Shown: in pieces, positions 43,829 to 52,979 of the stretch
Position numbering within the stretch: the first letter of the stretch is position 1
Layout: every line of letters starts with the position of its first letter
Assembly: GCF_004923315.1 (NCBI RefSeq)
Contig: NZ_CP039649.1
Span: 582,001-646,000 of the forward strand
Length of the DNA stretch: 64,000 nucleotides
Direction: 5' to 3'
Source: Azospirillum sp. TSA2s
GTDB taxonomy: Bacteria; Pseudomonadota; Alphaproteobacteria; Azospirillales; Azospirillaceae
Program-made: the position numbers and the translations under genes
Notes under the pieces: generated by a model
Told to the model about the DNA's origin: nothing
Seen by the model: the letters and a program-made list of their open reading frames with translations, nothing else
Databases searched by the model: none

Positions 43829-44245
43829 ATGGATCGCCAAGCGGATCGCCAAGCCGTATACCAGGAGATCACCGACATCTTCGGGCTGGTTCCATCCTTC
43901 TTCAAGGAACTGCCCGACACCACCATCGAAGCCGAATGGCGCCTGTTCAAGGCCGTGCAGGTCGATGACGGGCCGATCCCACAGAAGTACCGCGAACTGA
44001 TCGGTCTGGGGATTGCCGCCGTCATGAAGTGCCGGTATTGCGCCTTCTATCATACGGCGCTCGCCAAACTGTTCGGCGCAACGCAGGATGAGATCGAGGC
44101 CGCCGTTCATTACGCGAAGTCCAGCGCGGGCTGGAGCGCCTACCTGAATGGCATGCAGGTGGATTACGACACCTTCACACGGGAGGTCGATCAGGCCTGC
44201 GACCATGTGCGGAGCCAGATGTCGCAACAGCAGCGCGCCGCCTGA
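43829..44245 (+). CDS. carboxymuconolactone decarboxylase (AhpD-like) family protein
   Basis: A 138-residue all-helical protein of the CMD/AhpD superfamily. The redox-type motif CRYCAFYHT (Cys-x2-Cys plus His) follows the helix YRELIGLGIAAVMK. AhpD-like members reduce peroxide enzymes through this CxxC, but many are uncharacterised. AGGGAGGGG just before ATG 43829 fixes the start. Upstream in-frame codons encode Arg-rich noise. A perfect hairpin starts 22 bases after the stop. Confidence 0.85.
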   Translation: MDRQADRQAVYQEITDIFGLVPSFFKELPDTTIEAEWRLFKAVQVDDGPIPQKYRELIGLGIAAVMKCRYCAFYHTALAKLFGATQDEIEAAVHYAKSSAGWSAYLNGMQVDYDTFTREVDQACDHVRSQMSQQQRAA

Positions 44246-44263
44246 TCGGCACCGGTCCGGAAC

Positions 44264-44297
44264 GATAAAGGGCTTCCGGATCACTCCGGAAGCCCTT
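44264..44297 (-). terminator. intrinsic terminator of tRNA-Pro copy 1
   Basis: Perfect 13-bp stem AAGGGCTTCCGGA / TCCGGAAGCCCTT with a 4-base loop, 7 bases after the tRNA 3' end on the minus strand. It is followed in that direction by TATCGTT. Confidence 0.85.
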
Positions 44298-44304
44298 GTC
44301 TTGT

Positions 44305-44381
44305 TGGTCGGAGAGAGAGGATTCGAACCTCCGGCCCCTGCCTCCCGAAAGCAGTGCTCTACCAGGCTGAGCTACTCTCCG
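44305..44381 (-). tRNA. tRNA-Pro (anticodon CGG), copy 1
   Basis: 77 bases including an encoded CCA end. Read on the minus strand: a perfect 7-bp acceptor stem CGGAGAG/CTCTCCG, a D arm with GCTC/GAGC, an anticodon stem CTGCT/GGCAG with loop TTCGGGA (anticodon CGG, reads CCG), a T arm with TTCGAAT, and discriminator A. C1-G72 is typical for bacterial tRNA-Pro. It is identical to copy 2, 271 bases away. Confidence 0.95.
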
Positions 44382-44436
44382 ATCATGGCACCGGCGGCCT
44401 GTCACTCTGGAGTGCGCCGTCCGCCGGTGGAGCGGG

Positions 44437-44465
44437 TGTATAAACGGTTCCGGCCGGCTGCGCAA
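44437..44465 (-). promoter_or_regulatory. promoter of tRNA-Pro copy 1
   Basis: On the minus strand TTGCGC (44465-44460) and TATACA (44442-44437) are exactly 17 bases apart, about 55 bases upstream of the tRNA 5' end. The same arrangement is found before copy 2. Confidence 0.75.
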
Positions 44466-44538
44466 TGCAAAGTCACAGCCTGACCACTGCATTTTTGCCA
44501 TGCTGCTTTGCCATGCCCGGCGGAACCCCGAAACGACG

Positions 44539-44568
44539 AAGGGCTCCCGGATTTCTCCGGAAGCCCTT
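44539..44568 (-). terminator. intrinsic terminator of tRNA-Pro copy 2
   Basis: A 13-bp stem like that of copy 1 but with one mismatch (arms AAGGGCTCCCGGA and TCCGGAAGCCCTT), 7 bases after the tRNA 3' end on the minus strand, followed by CGTCGTTT in that direction. Confidence 0.75.
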
Positions 44569-44575
44569 GTCTTTG

Positions 44576-44652
44576 TGGTCGGAGAGAGAGGATTCGAACC
44601 TCCGGCCCCTGCCTCCCGAAAGCAGTGCTCTACCAGGCTGAGCTACTCTCCG
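44576..44652 (-). tRNA. tRNA-Pro (anticodon CGG), copy 2
   Basis: A 77-base gene identical to the copy at 44305-44381, including the encoded CCA. Same cloverleaf, loop TTCGGGA, anticodon CGG. It has its own promoter upstream and terminator downstream, so it does not depend on read-through from its twin. Confidence 0.95.
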
Positions 44653-44694
44653 ATCATGGCACCGGCGGGCAGTGTCGTCCGCCGGTGGAGGGGG

Positions 44695-44723
44695 TGTATA
44701 AACGCTCACGCTCCGGCGCGCAA
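44695..44723 (-). promoter_or_regulatory. promoter of tRNA-Pro copy 2
   Basis: On the minus strand TTGCGC (44723-44718) and TATACA (44700-44695) are separated by 17 bases. The block around the -10 (GTGTATAAACG on the plus strand) is shared with copy 1, while the spacer is diverged. Confidence 0.75.
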
Positions 44724-44784
44724 CGCAAAAAATGCGTCATCGGCCAAAAAGATCCGGCCCCCTCCCGGCCCGGTGGAAATGCCG

Positions 44785-45813
44785 TCAGAAATCGCGATCG
44801 ATCACGAAATCAATGACTTCCAGCAGGGCCTGCTTGATCGGCCCGTCGGCGAACAGACCCAGGCTGTCGCGGGCGATGGAGCCGTAATGGCGCGCCCGTT
44901 CCACCGTGTCCTTCAGGGCGTTGTGGCGGGCCATCAGCGCCTGGGCACGCTCCAGGTCGCCGTCCTTCTGGTCGAGATCCTCCATCACCCGGCGCCAGAA
45001 GGCGCGTTCCTCGTCGTTGCCGCGACGGAAGGCCAGCACGACCGGCAGGGTGATCTTGCCCTCGCGGAAATCGTCGCCGACCGTCTTGCCCAGCTTCGCC
45101 TGCAAGGCCGAGTAATCCAGCACGTCGTCGACCAGCTGGAAGGCGATGCCGAGATTCATGCCGTAATCGTAGAGCGCCAACTCCTCCGCCTGCGGGCGGT
45201 TGGCGACGACGGCGCCGACGCGGCAGGCGGCGGCGAACAGCTCGGCCGTCTTGCCCTTGATGACCTCGAGATAGGCCTGCTCGCTGGTCTCGGTGTCGTT
45301 GGTGGTGCGCAGCTGCAGCACCTCGCCCTCGGCGATGATGGCCGAGGCGCCGGACAGGATGCGCAGCACGTCGAGCGACTGCACCTCCACCATCATCTCG
45401 AAGGCGCGGGAGAACAGGAAGTCGCCGACCAGCACGCTGGCCTTGTTGCCGAACACCGCGTTGGCCGAGGCCATGCCGCGGCGCAGGTCGCTTTCGTCGA
45501 CCACGTCGTCGTGCAGCAGGGTCGCGCTGTGGATGAACTCCACCACCGCGGCCAGCAGCCGGTGATGCTCCCCCTGATAGCCGCACATGTTGGCGGCGGC
45601 GAGCGTCAGCACCGGGCGCAGGCGCTTGCCGCCGGCCGCGATCAGATAGCCGGCCAGCTGCGGAATCATCTCGACCGACGACTGCATACGGTCGAGGATG
45701 ATCTGGTTGACGGCGCTGAGGTCCTCGGCCACCAAAGCGGTCAGGTCGTCGAGCGGGGTAGACTTGCGCCGTTTCGGCTCGAAGTTGGTAACGACCGCCA
45801 AGGTCGACTCCAC
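44785..45813 (-). CDS. long-chain polyprenyl diphosphate synthase (quinone side chain)
   Basis: A 342-residue trans-prenyltransferase (IspB/decaprenyl type) that elongates farnesyl diphosphate with isopentenyl diphosphate to make the ubiquinone tail. The first Asp-rich motif is LLHDDVVDESDLRRG (DDxxD at 102-106) and the second FQLVDDVLDY, with GKRLRP for substrate binding and GDDFREGKITLP after it. The small-residue positions before the first motif suggest a long product, but length cannot be read with certainty. The GTG at 45813 has a weak ribosome site; TTG 45801 with GGAG is an alternative. Confidence 0.9.
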   Translation of the reverse strand: MESTLAVVTNFEPKRRKSTPLDDLTALVAEDLSAVNQIILDRMQSSVEMIPQLAGYLIAAGGKRLRPVLTLAAANMCGYQGEHHRLLAAVVEFIHSATLLHDDVVDESDLRRGMASANAVFGNKASVLVGDFLFSRAFEMMVEVQSLDVLRILSGASAIIAEGEVLQLRTTNDTETSEQAYLEVIKGKTAELFAAACRVGAVVANRPQAEELALYDYGMNLGIAFQLVDDVLDYSALQAKLGKTVGDDFREGKITLPVVLAFRRGNDEERAFWRRVMEDLDQKDGDLERAQALMARHNALKDTVERARHYGSIARDSLGLFADGPIKQALLEVIDFVIDRDF

Positions 45814-45918
45814 GGGTGATTGACGCCAGAATTTGCGCTAGGGAGCATAACGGCCTAGCCTGTTCGGTCAAGTCCGCAGGGGACCGTTCTTTCGAGACGC
45901 CCGTTCTTCCGAGATGCC

Positions 45919-46125
45919 ATGACCGAACTGCTGCGCACCACCGACCCCGTCCGCCTGTCCTGGCTGGTCGCCCTGCTGGCCGACGCGGGCATCGAGGCCA
46001 TCGTGCTGGACAGCTACACCAGCATCCTGGAGGGCTCCATCGGCGCCATTCCCCGGCGGCTGATGGTCGGCACGGAGGACGCCGCACAGGCCGTCCGCAT
46101 CCTGCGCGAGGCCGGCGAAGCGTGA
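45919..46125 (+). CDS. DUF2007-type small signal-transducing-like protein
   Basis: A 68-residue single-domain protein with the DUF2007 layout: a strand/helix start TELLRTTDPVRLSWLVALL, then AGIEAIVLD and the end RRLMVGTEDAAQAVRILREA. Function unknown; the fold resembles a small ferredoxin-like domain. Its last codon overlaps the methyltransferase start (GTGA), so the two are co-translated. It is divergent from the prenyl synthase gene. Confidence 0.85.
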   Translation: MTELLRTTDPVRLSWLVALLADAGIEAIVLDSYTSILEGSIGAIPRRLMVGTEDAAQAVRILREAGEA

Positions 46126-46892
46126 GCGGCCATATCGTTCCGTCTCCAGAACGAAGCCTGGAAACACCCGTGGATTTCCTGCTGAACGGCCGGGTGAAGC
46201 TGCACCAGCCGGACGGCGGCTATCGCGCCGCCATCGATCCGGTCTTCCTCGCCGCCATCACCGCCGCCGCCGCCGGCGAGCGGGTGCTGGATGTCGGAAC
46301 CGGCACCGGGGCTGCGGCACTGTGCCTCGCCGTCCGGGTGCCGGGCGTGGCTGTGGTCGGGCTGGAACAGCGGGCCGACGCCTGCGGCTTCGCCCGCCGC
46401 AATGCCGCGCTCAGCGGCGTCGCGGAGCGGGTGACGGTGGTCCAGGGCGACCTGATGGCCCCACCCGAGGCTCTCGGGACCTTCGGATTCGATCGTGTAA
46501 TGATGAATCCGCCCTACCTGAAGGCCGGTGCCGCCAGTGTCCCGCCTGACGACTGGAAGGCCGCCGCGAATGTGGAAGGCGCGGCAGGGCTGGGCGACTG
46601 GGTGCGCTTCGCCGACCGCATGCTGAAGCCGCGCGGCACGCTGACGATGGTCCACCGCGCCGACCGGATCGACGACATCCTGCACGCGCTGCGCGGCCGG
46701 TTCGGCAGCCTCGTCCTGGTGCCGCTGTGGCCCAAGCCGGGGGTGGAGGCCAAGCGGCTGCTGCTGGTCGCCCGCAAGGGCGGCAAGGCGCCGGCCCGGC
46801 TGACCGCCGGCCTGACCGTGCACAAGACCGAAGGCGGCTACAGCCCGGCGGCGGAGCGGATCTTGAGGGACGCCGAAGCATTCACGATTTAG
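46122..46892 (+). CDS. TrmN6-like N6-adenine tRNA methyltransferase family protein
   Basis: A 256-residue SAM-dependent methyltransferase. Motif I is VLDVGTGTGAAALCLA, the acidic strand end is VVGLEQ, and the catalytic NPPY sits in VMMNPPYLKAG, the motif of amino-group (N6-adenine) methyltransferases. The N-terminal FLLNGRVKLHQPDGGYRAAI matches the tRNA1(Val) A37 enzyme group (YfiC/TrmN6). Starts at GTG 46122 by overlap with the DUF2007 gene. The stop codon lies in the first unit of a 14-base tandem repeat. Confidence 0.85.
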   Translation: MSGHIVPSPERSLETPVDFLLNGRVKLHQPDGGYRAAIDPVFLAAITAAAAGERVLDVGTGTGAAALCLAVRVPGVAVVGLEQRADACGFARRNAALSGVAERVTVVQGDLMAPPEALGTFGFDRVMMNPPYLKAGAASVPPDDWKAAANVEGAAGLGDWVRFADRMLKPRGTLTMVHRADRIDDILHALRGRFGSLVLVPLWPKPGVEAKRLLLVARKGGKAPARLTAGLTVHKTEGGYSPAAERILRDAEAFTI

Positions 46893-46928
46893 CGGGGGCG
46901 ATTTAGCGGGGTCAATTTAGCGGGAATG
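46887..46928. repeat. three 14-base tandem repeats
   Basis: ATTTAGCGGG recurs at 46887, 46901 and 46915, exactly 14 bases apart, each followed by a 4-base variable end (GGCG, GTCA, AATG). The first unit contains the stop codon of the upstream methyltransferase gene. The array sits in the 77-base gap before the S49 peptidase gene. Confidence 0.8.
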
Positions 46929-46969
46929 GAGCCTTTCAATCGGGAGACTTCAATCCCATCTCTGCCGGC

Positions 46970-47860
46970 ATGAGCCTGCATTCCCTCCTCGCCAAACTCC
47001 CCTTCGGCCCCTGGCGCAAGGCCGGGCCGCTGGTGTCCGTCGTCCGCCTGTCCGGCGTCATCGGCCAGGCCGGCCCCTTCCGCTCCGGCCTGTCGCTGGA
47101 CGGCGTCGCCCCGCTGCTGGAACGCGCCTTCGCGCCGAAGAACCAGAAGGCGGTGGCGCTGATCATCAACTCGCCGGGCGGGTCGCCGGTGCAGTCGGCG
47201 CTGATCGCCAAGCGCATCCGCGATCTGGCGGAGGAGAAGAAGGTGCCGGTCTTCGCCTTCTGCGAGGATGCGGCGGCGTCGGGCGGCTATTGGCTGGCCT
47301 GCGCGGCGGACGAGATCTGGGCGGACGAAAGCTCCATCGTCGGTTCCATCGGCGTGGTGTCGTCGGGCTTCGGCCTGCATGCGCTGATCGAGCGCCACGG
47401 GATCGAGCGTCGGCTCTACACCGCCGGCGACAAGAAGGTGCTGCTCGACCCCTTCTCGCCCGAGCGCGAGGACGGCGTCGCCCATCTGAAGGCGCTGCAG
47501 GCCGACGTGCACGAGGCGTTCAAGGCGATGGTGCGCACGCGGCGCGGCGCGCGGCTGACCGGATCGGAGGAGGAACTGTTCTCCGGCGCCTTCTGGGCCG
47601 GGCGCAAGGCGCTGGCTCTCGGGCTGGTCGACGGGCTGGGCGACCTGCGCTCGGTGATGCGCGGGCGTTTCGGCGAGAAGGTGCGGCTGCGCGTGGTGCA
47701 GCAGGAGCGCGGCATGCTGCGGCGGCTGGGGCTGCGGACCGGAAACGGCAACGCCCCGGCACTGCAGGCCGGGGAGCATGAGGCCTTCGCCGATGCCCTG
47801 GTGGCGGCCGCCCGCAAGTCGCTGGACGATTGGGCGGCCTGGGCGAAGCTGGGGCTTTGA
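46970..47860 (+). CDS. S49-family (SppA-like) serine peptidase
   Basis: A 296-residue short-form signal-peptide-peptidase-type enzyme. It has the crotonase-like core with NSPGGSP (residues 67-73), the nucleophile Ser104 in EDAAASGGYWLA, and SIVGSIGVV. The general-base Lys is expected in the following helical region (a GDKKVL segment is present). No clear signal peptide or N-terminal membrane helix is visible, unlike E. coli SppA, so it may be cytosolic or peripheral. Confidence 0.88.
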   Translation: MSLHSLLAKLPFGPWRKAGPLVSVVRLSGVIGQAGPFRSGLSLDGVAPLLERAFAPKNQKAVALIINSPGGSPVQSALIAKRIRDLAEEKKVPVFAFCEDAAASGGYWLACAADEIWADESSIVGSIGVVSSGFGLHALIERHGIERRLYTAGDKKVLLDPFSPEREDGVAHLKALQADVHEAFKAMVRTRRGARLTGSEEELFSGAFWAGRKALALGLVDGLGDLRSVMRGRFGEKVRLRVVQQERGMLRRLGLRTGNGNAPALQAGEHEAFADALVAAARKSLDDWAAWAKLGL

Positions 47861-47873
47861 CGGATGCCTGCCG

Positions 47874-49169
47874 TCACCGGTCCGCGGTGACGGCGGCCGG
47901 CTGCAATCCGTAATCGTCGGCCTGGATGAAGCTGGCCCGCAGCGGCTTCAGGACAAACATCGCCAGGATCGCCGCCACCAGATTGAAGCTGGCGGCGATG
48001 TAGAACACGGCCTGCCAGCCGAAATGGCCGGCGATGATGCTGCTGAGCGGGACCAGCAGCGCCGCCGTGCCCTTGGCGGTGTAGAGCATGCCGGCATTGG
48101 TCGTCGCGAATTTCGAACCGAAGGTGTCGCCGGCGGTGGCCGGGAACAGGCTGTAGATCTCGCCGAACACGCAGAAAAACATCGCGGTGAAGATCACGAA
48201 GGCCACCGGGTTGCGGCCCAGCTGCGTCACCAGGACGATGGCGATGGCGGCGGTGCCGAAGGCGATGAACATGGTGTTCTCGCGGCCGATGCGGTCGGAC
48301 ACCCAGCCGAAGAAGGGCCGTCCGGCGCCGTCCAGCACGCGGTCCAGCGAAATCGCCAGGGTCAGGGCCGGCAGGATGACGCCGAACATGTTGATCGGCG
48401 AATCGGCGACATGGAAGTCATGGGCGATCGGCGCGATCTGGGCCGCCGCCATCAGGCCGCCGGACGCCACCATCACGAACATCACATAAAGCAGCCAGAA
48501 GACCGGCGTGCGGATGACGCGGGCCGGCGGATGGTCGATCTTGGTCTGGGCCGGGCCGCTCTTGCGCATCGCCGCGTTCGACTTCGGCGCCTTGCGCAGG
48601 AAGAAGGACAGCACGAAGATCACCACGCCCTGCCCGATGCCGAAGACCAGGAAGGCATGCTCGTAGCCCTGGTTGGCGATCATGTTGGCGATCGGAATGA
48701 CCGTGGCACCGGCACCGGCGCCGAAGCCGGCCGCGGTGATGCCGGCGGCCAGCCCGCGCTGCTGCGGGAACCACTTCAGCGCATTGCCGACGCAGGTGCC
48801 ATAGACGCAGCCGGCGCCGATGCCGGAGATCACCGCCGCGGTGTAGAGCATCGGCAGCGAAGAGGCCTGGCTGTCGATCACCCAGGAGCCGCCGACCAGC
48901 AGACTGCCCACCAGCACCACCGCCTGCGGGCCGTAGCGGTCGACGAACCAGCCTTCGATCGGGACCAGCCAGGTTTCGGTGAAGACGAAGATGGAAAAGG
49001 CGATCTGGATGGCTGCACGTCCCCAGCCATGCTTGGCGTCGATGGGATCGACGAAGAGCGTCCAGCCATATTGCAGGTTGGCGATCATCGCCATGCACAG
49101 CAGGCCGACGCTGAGCTGGAACCATTTGTTTGTCAGAAGACCGCGGTCTTCGGTCGTCTCTGTGGTCAT
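47874..49169 (-). CDS. OFA-family (oxalate/formate antiporter-like) MFS transporter
   Basis: A 431-residue 12-helix transporter. NLQYGWTLFVDPIDAKHGWG in the first loop and GWFVDRYGPQAVVLVGSLLV are typical of the OFA group (OxlT-like). GIGAGCVYGTCVGNALKWFP is the helix 4-5 signature of that family. Substrate may be oxalate, formate or another small carboxylate. The start is ATG 49169. The upstream 370 bases are A/T-rich with symmetric elements, which suggests regulated expression. Confidence 0.87.
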   Translation of the reverse strand: MTTETTEDRGLLTNKWFQLSVGLLCMAMIANLQYGWTLFVDPIDAKHGWGRAAIQIAFSIFVFTETWLVPIEGWFVDRYGPQAVVLVGSLLVGGSWVIDSQASSLPMLYTAAVISGIGAGCVYGTCVGNALKWFPQQRGLAAGITAAGFGAGAGATVIPIANMIANQGYEHAFLVFGIGQGVVIFVLSFFLRKAPKSNAAMRKSGPAQTKIDHPPARVIRTPVFWLLYVMFVMVASGGLMAAAQIAPIAHDFHVADSPINMFGVILPALTLAISLDRVLDGAGRPFFGWVSDRIGRENTMFIAFGTAAIAIVLVTQLGRNPVAFVIFTAMFFCVFGEIYSLFPATAGDTFGSKFATTNAGMLYTAKGTAALLVPLSSIIAGHFGWQAVFYIAASFNLVAAILAMFVLKPLRASFIQADDYGLQPAAVTADR

Positions 49170-49542
49170 GCCCCAAAGTCCCGTTGAGCGTGGGAGCGCA
49201 GGATTTCCGGAGTGCGGCGGTCCATCCGTATCGCACCGCATCATGCGCCGTTCGGAGATGACAGTGCGCCTCAACAATCCGTATTCCAAATACCGGATAC
49301 TGAATGCGTTATTCTTTTCCACATCGTGGAATGCGTTGAAAAGGCTCGCTTTTTCACGATTGCTGTCATGCACACATTGCTTGTCTGGCGAACTAAACTG
49401 TCAAGGTCGAGCCATGCGGCGCACACATATTTGAAATACGGTATCTGGTATACAGAATATCTTGCTGCGATGCAGGGCTGGGCGCATGATCCGCTCATGG
49501 TCGACGGCGCCGACGGACGGTGCCGCAGCAAGGGGAAATCAC
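49170..49542. promoter_or_regulatory. A/T-rich divergent control region with inverted sequence pair
   Basis: 373 bases between the OFA transporter and a small gene, markedly A/T-richer than the flanks. Two related elements lie in opposite orientation: AATACCGGATACTGAAT at 49289-49305 and, on the other strand, ACCAGATACCGTATTT within 49429-49460. The latter also contains the palindromes ATACGGTAT and GTATAC. They look like binding sites of one regulator, type unknown. No supportable gene lies in the region. Confidence 0.5.
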
Positions 49543-49758
49543 ATGATGTCGAGCATTCTGAGCCGCCTGTTCGCCGGTCCCGCCGCCCTGGCGCCCGCCG
49601 GCATCGCTCCCGCCGGCTTCACCTTTGGCGAGGCGCTGCCGCACATCGCGATGGCGGACCTGTTCGCCGGTTTCCGCGCCCGTCACGGCGGCGGCAAGCG
49701 CAAGCCGGACTCCGCGGACGTCCCGCAGTCCTGGGCCGAGTTCGGCCGGGGGTTCTGA
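49543..49758 (+). CDS. small protein of unknown function
   Basis: A 71-residue protein. The first half is moderately hydrophobic and Ala/Pro-rich (FAGPAALAPAGIAPAGFTFG), the end basic then acidic (GGGKRKPDSADVPQSWAEFG). AAGGGGAAA stands about 8 bases before ATG 49543 (ATG 49546 follows directly). No family recognised. It lies divergent from the OFA transporter and could share its control region. Existence rests on the ribosome site and codon bias. Confidence 0.55.
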   Translation: MMSSILSRLFAGPAALAPAGIAPAGFTFGEALPHIAMADLFAGFRARHGGGKRKPDSADVPQSWAEFGRGF

Positions 49759-49775
49759 GCGGTCTGCTTAAAGCA

Positions 49776-50183
49776 CTACGCCGCGGAGTTCTGCGTCAGC
49801 AGGGTGGTCAGCCAGCGGAAGTTGGTTCCGTCGCCGGCCTGGATGGCGCTTTCCACCACCTGCATCGCGATCGTCGGGTCCTGCGGGTCGGGCACCGCTG
49901 CGGCGGGGTCCATGGCGGCGTCGCCCTGCCCCTCTTCCTGGGCGAACAGGGTGACTGCGCCGACGCCGAGACGGACGGAGGGCTGGGCGTTCGGCACCAC
50001 CCCGGTGCCGTCGGCGCCGGAGGCACCGGCCTCCCCCACCCCGTTCAGGGTTTCCAGCATCGCCGCGAACTGGCCGGCCAGCGCACCCGCCTGCCGGGAC
50101 GCGGACGTCCCTTTGCGCTCCAGGACGTCTTCCGCCCTGATGCGCATGGCTTGCGTGGCCTCGCTGTTGGCCATCATCGACAT
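49776..50183 (-). CDS. hypothetical protein, Ala/Gln/Gly-rich
   Basis: A 135-residue protein without signal peptide or membrane helix. The N-terminal part is helical (SEATQAMRIRAEDVLERKG), the middle Gly/Ala/Asp-rich, and the end VVESAIQAGDGTNFRWLTTL helical again. Not recognised. It converges on the small gene at 49543. A GGGA lies upstream of ATG 50183. It could be an Azospirillum-type orphan. Confidence 0.6.
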   Translation of the reverse strand: MSMMANSEATQAMRIRAEDVLERKGTSASRQAGALAGQFAAMLETLNGVGEAGASGADGTGVVPNAQPSVRLGVGAVTLFAQEEGQGDAAMDPAAAVPDPQDPTIAMQVVESAIQAGDGTNFRWLTTLLTQNSAA

Positions 50184-50364
50184 GGGACGATTCCCTGCGG
50201 TTAGTGGCGAACCGCAGGGACACACGCAAAAATCACGCCATCAACACAACCGGCGGATCGCAAGGGCCCCACCCGCCCCTGCGACGATTTGACCGGCAAA
50301 AATTACCCAGCCACCCGGCAGAAGTTTCCCAGCGGCCGGCAAGCCTTGCCGGTCCGCAGGGCCG

Positions 50365-50853
50365 TCAATCGCGAAAATTCTGGTACTGCAGCGGCTGCTC
50401 GATGCCCAGCCGCTTGACCAGGGCGATGGCCTCCTGCAGGTCGTCGCGCTTCTTGCCAGTCACCCGCAGTTCGTCGCCCTGGATCGAGACCTGGACCTTC
50501 ATCTTGCTGTCCTTGATCCCTTTGACGATGGTCTTCGCCAGATCCTGCGCGATTCCCTGCTTGATCGTCACGGTATGGCGCAGCGCATCGCCCGCGGCGC
50601 GCTGCGGCTGGGCGGTGAAGTCGAGCGCCGCGGCGTCGAGCTTGCGCCGGGTCACGTAGACGCGCAGCAGTTCCTGCATCTGCGCCAGCTTCGGCGCGTC
50701 GTCGGCCAGCAGGACAATCTCGTTCTCGGTCCGCTCGACGGTGCATTTCGAGCCCTTGAAGTCGAACCGGGTTTCGATCTCGCGGCGGACGCCGGCGAGA
50801 GCATTGTCGATCTCGTGGACGTCCGTCTCGGACACGATGTCGAACGACGGCAT
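50365..50853 (-). CDS. yajQ: YajQ-family nucleotide-binding protein
   Basis: A 162-residue member of the YajQ/UPF0234 family with two ferredoxin-like halves. Signatures are MPSFDIVSETDVHEIDNAL at the start, RFDFKGSK, KQGIAQDLAKTIVKGIKDSK and QGDELRVTGKKRDDLQ near the end. Homologues bind cyclic di-GMP (in Xanthomonas) or nucleic acids. Full length. It stands alone, so its role here cannot be read from context. Confidence 0.95.
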   Translation of the reverse strand: MPSFDIVSETDVHEIDNALAGVRREIETRFDFKGSKCTVERTENEIVLLADDAPKLAQMQELLRVYVTRRKLDAAALDFTAQPQRAAGDALRHTVTIKQGIAQDLAKTIVKGIKDSKMKVQVSIQGDELRVTGKKRDDLQEAIALVKRLGIEQPLQYQNFRD

Positions 50854-50972
50854 GGCGGCACTCTCCCTGATAGGACGGCTGAGGAACGAATCGGGCCCAC
50901 CGTAAAGAAGACGGCCGCCGCACTCAACAGCCGCCTTCCGAACAGTCGCCTTCCAAACAGCCGAGGGGCTGG

Positions 50973-51985
<1,013 letters not shown>

Positions 51986-51986
<1 letters not shown>

Positions 51987-52975
51987 CACAGCGCCTCCCC
52001 GGCGGCGAGATGGCCGTCCGGCAGCGGGTAGAAACAGCGCGCGCGCCCGTCGTCCACGTCGAACAGGGCCGGGCGCTCGGCACGGCAGCGGGCGTCGGCG
52101 AATCGGCAGCGCGGGCTGAACAGGCAGCCGGCCGGCCGGTCGGCGATGCCCGGCACCATGCCGGGAATCGTCGGCAGCCGGCGCTTGCCCAGCGCCCGCT
52201 CCGGCAGGGCGTCGAGCAGGGCGCCGGTGTAGGGGTGGCGCGGCCGCTCGAACAGGGAACCGACGGGCCGCGTCTCCGCCACCTGACCGGCATACATGAC
52301 GACGACGCGCTGCGCCGTCTCCGCCACCACGCCCATGTCGTGGGTGATGAGGATCAGCGCCATGCCGCGCTCACGCTGCAGCTGGACCAGCAGGTCGAGG
52401 ATCTGCTTCTGGATGGTGACGTCCAGCGCGGTCGTCGGCTCGTCCGCCACCAGCAGGCGCGGGTTGCAGGCGATGGCGATGGCGATCATCACGCGCTGGC
52501 TCATGCCGCCCGACAGCTGGTGCGGGAAGGCGGACAGGCGCGATTCCGGCGCCGGAATGCCGACCTGCTCCAGCAGGGCGATGGCGCGGTTGCGCAGCGC
52601 CTTGCCGGACAGACCCTCATGCACCCGCAGGGTTTCCATGATCTGGAAGCCGACGGTGAAGCAGGGGTTCAGGCTGGTCATCGGCTCCTGGAAGACCATG
52701 GCGACGTCCTTGCCGGTGATCTTCCGGCGCTGGGAGGCGGGCATGGTCAGCAGGTCGCGGCCACCGAACGTCATCCGGTCGGCGACCACCCGGCCGTTGG
52801 AGCCGAGAAGCCCCATCACGGCCAGCGAGGTCACGGACTTGCCGGAGCCGGATTCGCCGACGATGCCGACGACCTCGCCTTCGTCCACGGTCAGGTCGAT
52901 GCCATCCACCGCGCGGAAGGTGCCGGCGCGGGTGGTGAACTCGACCGACAGGTTCTTGATGTCGAGAAGAGGCAT
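51986..52975 (-). CDS. dppD: dipeptide ABC importer ATPase DppD
   Basis: A 329-residue ATPase with Walker A VGESGSGKSVTSLAVMG, signature LSGGMSQRVMIAIAIA, Walker B LLVADEPTTALDVT, H-loop LITHDMGVVAE, and the C-terminal Cys-rich stretch CLFSPRCRFADARC. It pairs with DppF to drive the importer. It starts 4 bases after dppC. Confidence 0.92.
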
Positions 52976-52979
52976 GAGG

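Noticed and set aside
44305..44652. The tRNA pair as an attachment site of an integrated element
   Set aside because: There is no integrase, no foreign-looking DNA and no partial tRNA 3' end. Both copies are complete with own promoters.
50928..50963. A 15-base tandem repeat (CAGCCGCCTTCC-like, about 2.4 units) between yajQ and dppF
   Set aside because: Imperfect, short and not placed over any start, stop or promoter signal. Probably simple slippage.
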